Assembly: GCA_016195205.1 (NCBI GenBank)
Contig: JACQAB010000009.1
Span: forward strand, 1-6,241
Origin: Pseudomonadota bacterium
GTDB lineage: Bacteria; Pseudomonadota; Alphaproteobacteria; UBA9219; RGZA01
Direction: 5' to 3'
Length of the DNA: 6,241 nt
Shown piece after piece: positions 1 through 4,409 of this stretch. The notes beneath the pieces are model-generated. The model had not been told where the DNA came from. It ran no database searches and worked only from the letters and a program-made list of their open reading frames with translations. Each line of letters begins with the position of its first letter. The stretch's first letter is position 1. The position numbers and the translations under genes were made by a program.

Positions 1-358
1 TTGGGTTATCTACCGGCCTGATCTGTTTTCGGCGCCGTGGTCGTTTGTGCTGGGCCTGCTGCATGATGCGCTGGTCGGGCAGTTTTTGGGTGTCGGCGCG
101 CTGAGTTACCTTCTGGCTGATTTTATTTTGCGCGCGCAAAGAACCTTTTTTCTCAACCTGTCTTTCTTCCAGGCATGGATGGTTTATGCCCTCGTCTTTA
201 CCGGCGCGATGATGTTGCAATGGGGGCTGTCCAGCCTGATTGATACCACCTTTCTTGACCTGTTGCCGGTCGTTTCCCGCCTGGTGCTGGGGATCCTGCT
301 GTTTCCACTGGTGACCGGAATATTGCATCAGTTGCAACCAGCCTTGAGGCATGTGTAA
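1..358 (+). CDS. mreD: MreD-like rod shape-determining membrane protein, 5'-truncated by window edge
   Basis: Only the last 118 codons are present; the frame is open to the left edge (first full codon at base 2), so the GTG at 47 is internal and not the start. The visible part begins with YRPDLFSAPWSFVLGLLHDA, which matches the family pattern of a YRP turn followed by a helix containing GLLxD. About three further hydrophobic helices follow, and the protein ends just after one of them. MreD proteins are small polytopic inner-membrane proteins (about 160-180 residues) that work with MreB, MreC, RodA and PBP2 in lateral wall elongation. The stop TAA (356-358) lies three bases before the mrdA start, so the two genes are almost certainly cotranscribed. 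The assignment rests on the motif, the hydrophobic profile and the neighbour; MreD sequences are poorly conserved. Confidence 0.8.
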   Translation, partial: WVIYRPDLFSAPWSFVLGLLHDALVGQFLGVGALSYLLADFILRAQRTFFLNLSFFQAWMVYALVFTGAMMLQWGLSSLIDTTFLDLLPVVSRLVLGILLFPLVTGILHQLQPALRHV

Positions 359-361
359 CCC

Positions 362-2287
362 ATGCGCGTTGTCCGCGATACCGATCTGGGCCGGCTGTTA
401 ACACGGCGCGCGCTTATCGTGGGCGGGTTGCAGGTGGGCCTGTTCGGCCTGTTGTTTTCGCGGCTTTACAGTTTGCAGATCGCGCAAGGCGGCCGTTTCC
501 GCACCCTGGCCGATGAAAACCGCATCAGCACGCGGCTGGTGCTGCCCGAGCGCGGACGCATCCTTGACCGCAACGGCACGGTGCTGGCCATGCCGGAGAA
601 AAACTTCCGTGCCGATCTGTTGCCCGAGCAAACGCCCGATATCCGCGCCACGCTGCAGCGGCTTTTTTCGCTGTTGAATTTCGAACCCGCCGAGCAGCAG
701 CGCATTTTGAAGGACATCAAGCGCAGTCATTCACGCCTGCCGGTTCTGTTGCGCGACAATATCGACTGGGAAACCCTGGCGCTGCTTGAGCTTTACACGC
801 CCGAGCTTCCTGGCGTGATGATCGAAGCGGGCGAGGTGCGCAACTATCCCTTCAAGGAAAACACCGCGCATATCGTGGGCTATGTCGGCGCGCCAACCGA
901 CCAGGAAGCAGGCGATGACGCCCTGCTGAACGAGCCCGGCTTCCGCATCGGCAAAAGCGGGGTGGAAAAATTCTATGAAGAAAACCTGCAGGGTGAACCG
1001 GGCAGCGTGCAGCTGGAAGTGAACGCCTATGGCCAGCAGGTGCGCGAGCTGACGCGGGAAGAAAGCACCTCGGGCGAAGCCCTGAAGCTGTCGCTGGATA
1101 TTAATTTGCAGGAATTCGCGCAAAACCGCCTTTTACAGGAGCGCAGCGCCAGCGCCATCATCATGGACGCGCTGGATGGCGGCATTTACGCCATGGCGTC
1201 GCATCCCTCGTTCGATCCCAACCTGTTTTCTTACGGCATTACGAAAGAGAACTGGGGCAAGATGAACAGCGACTCCCTTACGCCCCTGTTCAACAAAACG
1301 CTTACCGGAACTTATGCGCCGGGCTCAACCTTCAAGGTAGTGGTGGCGCTGGCGGCCCTGGAAGACGGCGTGAACCCGCATACCCATGTTTTCTGCCCGG
1401 GGTATATGGATTTGGGCAATCATCGCTTCCATTGCTGGAAAAAAGGCGGGCATGGCGGAATGGATATGCATAACGGCATCGTGCAGTCGTGCGACGTGTT
1501 CTTTTATCACCTTGGCCAGAAGGTGGGCATCGACAAGATTGCGGAAATGGCCGCGCGGCTGGGCCTGGGCGCCAAAACGGGGATCGACCTGCCGCATGAA
1601 AAACCGGGGCTTATTCCTAATTCCGAATGGAAGAAAAAGCAGTTCACCGAAGGATGGCAGCCCGGTGAAACGCTGGTGGCCGCCATTGGGCAGGGGTATA
1701 TTCTGGCCACGCCGCTGCAAATGGCGGTGGCCACGGCGCGCATCAGCAGCGGTTTGAAGATTGCCCCGCATATCATTCATCCCGACAGCGAAGCCGAAAA
1801 ACCCGTTTTTGCCCCGCTGGGCCTGAAGCCTTCAAGCCTTGCCTTCATACGCGATGCGATGATTGGCGTGGTGTCACCGGGCGGAACGGCGGCAGCTTCG
1901 CGCATCGGCGTGCCAGGCTATGAAATGGGCGGCAAAACCGGCACCTCGCAGGTGCGGCGCATTACCCGGGCGCAGCGCGCGCGCGGCGTGCCCAAGAACG
2001 AAGACCGCCCCTGGGAAGAGCGCGACCACGCCCTGTTCATCGCCTTTGCCCCGTCACAGAACCCGCGCTATGTGGCCACCGTGGTGGTGGAGCATGGCGG
2101 CGGTGGATCGAAAGCGGCGGCGCCCATCGCGCGCGAGCTGCTGATTGAAACCATGAAGCGCGATCCGGCCAAAACCCTGCCCGCGCCGCTGGTGATGCCG
2201 GTAAGCGTTAAGCCGGTTCCGGCCCCGGAAGAGGACGAAGAGCTGTTTCAGGAAGATGAGGAATTGCCGGGGGCGGTTGGGCAGTAA
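362..2287 (+). CDS. mrdA: Penicillin-binding protein 2 (peptidoglycan D,D-transpeptidase)
   Basis: This 641-residue protein is close to the usual PBP2 length (E. coli about 633). One membrane anchor spans roughly residues 16-38, after a short basic cytoplasmic N-terminus. The pedestal/dimerisation domain starts at PERGRILDRNG (62-72) and includes GKSGVE (197-202). The transpeptidase domain carries all three penicillin-binding motifs: STFK with nucleophile Ser322 and Lys325, SCD at 376-378 (the PBP2 form of SxN), and KTGT at 525-528. A Cys/His/Asp-rich stretch (345-378, containing CWKKGGHGG) is typical of PBP2. It crosslinks peptidoglycan in the periplasm during elongation, partnered by RodA and the MreBCD complex. 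The C-terminal tail (about 600-641) is rich in Pro, Glu and Asp. The ATG at 362 is placed three bases after mreD, with GAGG at 346-349 as a rather distant ribosome binding site. The rodA gene that commonly follows is absent. Confidence 0.97.
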   Translation: MRVVRDTDLGRLLTRRALIVGGLQVGLFGLLFSRLYSLQIAQGGRFRTLADENRISTRLVLPERGRILDRNGTVLAMPEKNFRADLLPEQTPDIRATLQRLFSLLNFEPAEQQRILKDIKRSHSRLPVLLRDNIDWETLALLELYTPELPGVMIEAGEVRNYPFKENTAHIVGYVGAPTDQEAGDDALLNEPGFRIGKSGVEKFYEENLQGEPGSVQLEVNAYGQQVRELTREESTSGEALKLSLDINLQEFAQNRLLQERSASAIIMDALDGGIYAMASHPSFDPNLFSYGITKENWGKMNSDSLTPLFNKTLTGTYAPGSTFKVVVALAALEDGVNPHTHVFCPGYMDLGNHRFHCWKKGGHGGMDMHNGIVQSCDVFFYHLGQKVGIDKIAEMAARLGLGAKTGIDLPHEKPGLIPNSEWKKKQFTEGWQPGETLVAAIGQGYILATPLQMAVATARISSGLKIAPHIIHPDSEAEKPVFAPLGLKPSSLAFIRDAMIGVVSPGGTAAASRIGVPGYEMGGKTGTSQVRRITRAQRARGVPKNEDRPWEERDHALFIAFAPSQNPRYVATVVVEHGGGGSKAAAPIARELLIETMKRDPAKTLPAPLVMPVSVKPVPAPEEDEELFQEDEELPGAVGQ

Positions 2288-2290
2288 ATT

Positions 2291-2440
2291 TTATCTATCA
2301 AGCACGGAAGCGGAAGCGCTTCTTTTGGAGTTGGTAAGTGTGGAGATGGCGTTGTTAGCGGCAAGCCCATCCACACGGTAGCGGAACGTAAGAAAGGGAT
2401 TGCCGGAAGACGGCGCCGTCGGTCTCAGGTATTCCTGCAT
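2291..2440 (-). other. Out-of-frame continuation, probable true C-terminus of the preceding gene
   Basis: In the frame one base ahead of the gene at 2355-3332, a stretch stays open from about 2518 down to a TAA at 2291-2293. It reads MQEYLRPTAPSSGNPFLTFR and then about 29 more residues rich in Ala, Asn, Ser and Leu, ending in SVLDR. This looks more like protein than the tail in the annotated frame, which ends in PCGWACR. Losing one T from the TTTT run (2441-2444 on the minus strand) would join the two into a protein of about 346 residues, ending three bases from the mrdA stop. It could be a natural frameshift mutation, an assembly error or recoding. Chance openness cannot be ruled out. Confidence 0.4.
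2306..2326 (+). terminator. Probable intrinsic terminator after mrdA
   Basis: A six-base-pair stem, GAAGCG (2307-2312) with CGCTTC (2317-2322), encloses a GAAG loop and is followed directly by TTTT (2323-2326). It lies 20 bases after the mrdA stop, in the right orientation to end the mreD-mrdA transcript before the convergent gene. The stem is short and the T-run has only four bases, so strength is uncertain. On the minus strand there is no matching T-run. Confidence 0.5.
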
Positions 2441-3332
2441 AAAATCTAAAGTTTCTAATGTCTGATATAACCTTACGCATGGGGCCTTGATCGATAAAAG
2501 GCAGAAATGCTTCTTGCGCTAGCTGGTTTAGTAGTGCGAGTTTTTTTTCGTCTGAATCGTAAAAGTATGCACCATATTCTCCATTTACGAGAGCTTTGCT
2601 GAGTGCGTGGTAAGAACCTTCTGACCACCTATCGAATCTGTTGCAAAAATCAAATCGGTAAACAGGGATTACCGCCGTTGCGTTGTTCCCAGGACGGAAG
2701 GCTTTTTCAACGGCTTCGAGGTCGACCCCCAGGTTGTGGCGGCCTATGTCGTCGTAACAGATCCATTCATTAAAAGGAATTTCTGCAGAAAAGAACGGAA
2801 TGTTATCTTTGAAAATACGAAACTCGAGATCCGCAGGTTGCTGTCTTTCTAATAAAGGCCTGACTCTTTGCCATTTTTCACAATGTGGGCCAGGTCGTGA
2901 AGTTATATTGCCGGCGGTTTTTTCGATCAGATGATTCGCCTCAATAACATGCGGGTAGGGAATGATAGAATAAAACCAAGCTTGGTTGCCTTCTTTATCC
3001 ACTACGCAGGGGGCCGTGGGTAAACCCAGTTTTTGGCCAAAAGAACTTAAGAGGCAGTTTATAAACGCGCTTTCCGGATCGAAAGACTGGCGGCATGCGG
3101 TGACACGGCTCTTTTCGCCATTCGTATTGGTGTATTCAATAAAACCGACTTGCGTGGGTGGAAAGCCAATTTGCATGGGTATGGAGGCAAGTTCTACAGT
3201 TTTTTCTATTCCTCCGATCGGCAATCCATAAGGATGAAAAGAAAAATCGGGAAAAACATCCCTGGCCAGGATTTTTTCCGATGCGCGGACGGCAATGGCC
3301 ACCATCTCTCTTGAGAAACTGTGATATGTCAT
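2355..3332 (-). CDS. Uncharacterised protein, possibly a divergent HipA-like kinase; 3' end probably frameshifted
   Basis: This 325-residue soluble protein belongs to no family I recognise with certainty. Two stretches recall the HipA-like kinase group. FINCLLSSFGQKLGLPTAP (90-108) resembles the helix plus 'LGLPxPP' turn of the N-lobe. FNEWICYDDIGRHNLGVD (187-204) resembles the catalytic loop, with Asp195 and Asn200 spaced as in HipA, and is followed by YRFDF (225-229), where Asp228 could be the metal-binding Asp. The N-lobe Lys and its partner Glu appear replaced (near Ala79 and Cys93), so it may be a degenerate or inactive kinase. No signal peptide or membrane helix is evident. Base composition is clearly AT-richer than the flanks (sampled 60-base lines of 30-48% G+C), suggesting transfer. 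The ATG at 3332 is the first start, with only a weak A-rich upstream region. The end is doubtful, because a better C-terminal sequence lies in another frame at 2291-2440. Confidence 0.65.
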   Translation of the reverse strand: MTYHSFSREMVAIAVRASEKILARDVFPDFSFHPYGLPIGGIEKTVELASIPMQIGFPPTQVGFIEYTNTNGEKSRVTACRQSFDPESAFINCLLSSFGQKLGLPTAPCVVDKEGNQAWFYSIIPYPHVIEANHLIEKTAGNITSRPGPHCEKWQRVRPLLERQQPADLEFRIFKDNIPFFSAEIPFNEWICYDDIGRHNLGVDLEAVEKAFRPGNNATAVIPVYRFDFCNRFDRWSEGSYHALSKALVNGEYGAYFYDSDEKKLALLNQLAQEAFLPFIDQGPMRKVISDIRNFRFYAGIPETDGAVFRQSLSYVPLPCGWACR

Positions 3333-3359
3333 AAATTATCTTTTTAATGAATAGGCGTC

Positions 3360-3365
3360 ATAATA
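3360..3365 (-). promoter_or_regulatory. Possible -10 element before the HipA-like gene
   Basis: On the minus strand, TATTAT lies 27 bases before the ATG at 3332, inside a markedly AT-rich 64-base gap after rpe. No good -35 is seen at 16-18 bases; the best is a T-rich TTTTTA with three matches to TTGACA. No hairpin terminator is visible in the same gap, so read-through from rpe is also possible. Confidence 0.25.
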
Positions 3366-3396
3366 TCAGGTGGAAATGAAACTAAAAAACAAATCG

Positions 3397-4074
3397 TTAT
3401 ACTCTTAGCGCCTTGATATTGGCTGTATAATTTCCCGGCCCACCCTGAAAGCTGGCCGTGCCGGCCACCAGAACATCGGCGCCGGCGGCCACGACCTGCT
3501 TCGCGGTATCGGCATTGATGCCGCCATCCACTTCCAGATCAATCTTTTTACCCAAAGCATCAATCATCCCGCGCAAGGTTTTGATTTTATCGATCTGCGC
3601 GGCGATGAATTTCTGCCCGCCAAAGCCGGGGTTCACGGTCATCACCAGCACCAGGTCAAGCTCGCTGAGCACCTGTTCCACGGCTTCCACCGGCGTGGCG
3701 GGGTTAAGGGCGACGCCCGCCTTTTTGCCCAGGCCCTTGATCAGTTGCACCGTGCGATGCAGATGCGGGCCGGATTCCGGATGCACGGTGATGATGTCGG
3801 CCCCCGCCGCCGCGAATTCGGGGATAAAGGGGTCTACCGGCGCGATCATCAGATGCGCATCAAATGGCTTGGCCGAAGCCGTGCGCAACGCCTTCACCAC
3901 CAGCGGGCCAATGGTCAGGTTCGGCACAAAATGCCCGTCCATCACGTCGACATGAATGTAATCGGCCCCGGCCTGGTCGATGGCGCGCACTTCCTCGCCC
4001 AATTTCGAGAAATCGGCGGAAAGGATGGAAGGCGCAATGCGGGTGTTCTGTCGTGCCATAAGGTTTTTTAGCAT
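3397..4074 (-). CDS. rpe: Ribulose-phosphate 3-epimerase
   Basis: This enzyme interconverts D-ribulose 5-phosphate and D-xylulose 5-phosphate in the cytoplasm, serving the pentose phosphate pathway (and the Calvin cycle where present). The protein is up to 225 residues, normal for the family, and forms one TIM barrel. Family signatures are all present: IAPSILSADFSKLG near the N-terminus, HVDVMDGHFVPNLTIGP with the metal-binding His and catalytic Asp, DAHLMI, the MTVNPGFGGQ loop, and LEVDGGIN with the second catalytic Asp, then the phosphate-binding VAGTASF. Two starts compete: ATG at 4074 (MLKNLMARQ) and ATG at 4059 (MARQNTR). The second gives a spacing to IAPSIL more like E. coli Rpe and escapes the palindrome at 4071-4104, so I prefer it; neither has a clear ribosome binding site. 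The gene is divergent from the SDHAF4-like gene. Confidence 0.97.
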   Translation of the reverse strand: MLKNLMARQNTRIAPSILSADFSKLGEEVRAIDQAGADYIHVDVMDGHFVPNLTIGPLVVKALRTASAKPFDAHLMIAPVDPFIPEFAAAGADIITVHPESGPHLHRTVQLIKGLGKKAGVALNPATPVEAVEQVLSELDLVLVMTVNPGFGGQKFIAAQIDKIKTLRGMIDALGKKIDLEVDGGINADTAKQVVAAGADVLVAGTASFQGGPGNYTANIKALRV

Positions 4075-4093
4075 GCCCGGCTTGGCAGGCCAA
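4065..4093 (-). promoter_or_regulatory. Possible rpe promoter
   Basis: On the minus strand TTGGCC (4093-4088, four matches to TTGACA) is followed after 17 bases by TAAAAA (4070-4065, four matches to TATAAT). Transcription would begin close to the ATG at 4059, giving a leaderless or nearly leaderless message, which would fit the missing ribosome binding site. Both hexamers are modest matches found by eye. Confidence 0.25.
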
Positions 4094-4104
4094 GCGCCTC
4101 ATGC
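4071..4104. repeat. Two-tier palindrome in the rpe / SDHAF4-like divergent region
   Basis: GCTTGGC (4080-4086) and GCCAAGC (4089-4095) form a perfect seven-base inverted repeat around AG. GCATG (4071-4075) and CATGC (4100-4104) form a second pair on exactly the same centre, separated from the inner pair by four unmatched bases on each side. It lies between two divergent genes and overlaps the proposed -35 elements of both, so it could be an operator or a 5' RNA hairpin. No regulator can be named. Confidence 0.5.
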
Positions 4105-4112
4105 GATATAAG
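4082..4112 (+). promoter_or_regulatory. Possible promoter of the SDHAF4-like gene
   Basis: TTGGCA (4082-4087, five matches to TTGACA) and TATAAG (4107-4112, five matches to TATAAT) are separated by 19 bases, slightly longer than ideal. The start codon at 4117 is only four bases after the -10, so transcription would start at or within the first codons. This suggests a leaderless message, or else that the real promoter lies elsewhere. Confidence 0.35.
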
Positions 4113-4116
4113 ATCT

Positions 4117-4263
4117 ATGCAAAACGAAAAGCAGAAGTTGCCCAAGCCGGCAGAGGGCGGCCAAACCCCTCCACAAAAACCCGGCGAAATCGGCGGGCCG
4201 AAAGGGCCCGAGCCCACACGCTATGGCGATTGGGAAAAAGACGGCCGCTGCACCGATTTTTAA
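4117..4263 (+). CDS. SDHAF4-like succinate dehydrogenase assembly factor (DUF1674 family)
   Basis: A 48-residue protein, MQNEKQKLPKPA..., has a Lys/Pro/Gly-rich, probably disordered first half and ends in GPEPTRYGDWEKDGRCTDF. That C-terminus is the hallmark of the SDHAF4/DUF1674 family, in which the conserved EPTRYGDWE...GR..DF block closes the protein. In mitochondria SDHAF4 binds flavinylated SdhA and promotes its assembly with SdhB; the bacterial role is inferred from that. No other ATG, GTG or TTG lies in frame back to the stop at 4069-4071, so ATG 4117 is the only plausible start. No Shine-Dalgarno sequence is visible. From memory, DUF1674 genes in alphaproteobacteria often lie near rpe or rsmB, consistent with this arrangement. 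A REP-type palindrome begins seven bases after the stop. Confidence 0.9.
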   Translation: MQNEKQKLPKPAEGGQTPPQKPGEIGGPKGPEPTRYGDWEKDGRCTDF

Positions 4264-4269
4264 AATCTT

Positions 4270-4307
4270 TCCTCCCCCGAAGGGGGAGGATAAGGGTGAG
4301 GGCATTA
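4270..4307 (+). repeat. REP-type palindrome, left copy
   Basis: TCCTCCCCC (4270-4278) and GGGGGAGGA (4282-4290) form a perfect nine-base stem with a GAA loop, followed by TAAGGGTGAGGGCATTA. The C-rich/G-rich stem followed by a GGGTGAGGG tail matches a class of bacterial repetitive extragenic palindromes. It may also help terminate transcription of the SDHAF4-like gene, although no T-run follows. Confidence 0.75.
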
Positions 4308-4345
4308 CCAAGCTGATTTTCTACTATTTCAGAGAGACCACTCGA

Positions 4346-4380
4346 TAATGCCCTCCCCTAACCCCTCCCGAAGGGAGGGG
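4346..4380 (-). repeat. REP-type palindrome, right inverted copy
   Basis: CCCCTCCC (4362-4369) and GGGAGGGG (4373-4380) form a perfect eight-base stem with a GAA loop. The tail TAATGCCCTC (4346-4355) is the exact reverse complement of GAGGGCATTA (4298-4307) in the left copy. The whole 4270-4380 unit, with a 38-base unrelated middle (4308-4345), therefore has the architecture of a REPIN: two REP copies facing each other. It sits between convergent genes, a common REP location. Confidence 0.75.
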
Positions 4381-4409
4381 ATTCCATCTCTCTCGCGGAT
4401 GGGGCGATG

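Noticed and set aside
1325..1780. Long antisense open frame inside mrdA (151 codons)
   Set aside because: It lies opposite the conserved transpeptidase domain; its His/Arg/Gln-rich product is typical of antisense shadows in G+C-rich genes.
2541..2548. Run of eight A on the minus strand in the HipA-like gene as a programmed slippage site
   Set aside because: A shift there in either direction meets stop codons before reaching the alternative C-terminal frame, so it cannot account for the proposed frameshift.
3458..3955. Long antisense open frame inside rpe (165 codons)
   Set aside because: Rpe motifs occupy the other strand throughout; the Ser/Thr/Pro-rich antisense product resembles no family.
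4099..4311. Open frame of 70 codons on the minus strand across the same region
   Set aside because: It is the antisense shadow of the SDHAF4-like gene and begins inside the REP element.
4101..4316. Open frame of 71 codons on the plus strand overlapping the SDHAF4-like gene
   Set aside because: Its product is Arg-rich and without family features, while the frame starting at 4117 gives the clear SDHAF4 signature. It also runs into the REP palindrome.
4270..4380. CRISPR array or classical bidirectional terminator
   Set aside because: There are only two inverted palindromes, not direct repeats with spacers, and neither stem is followed by a T-run.
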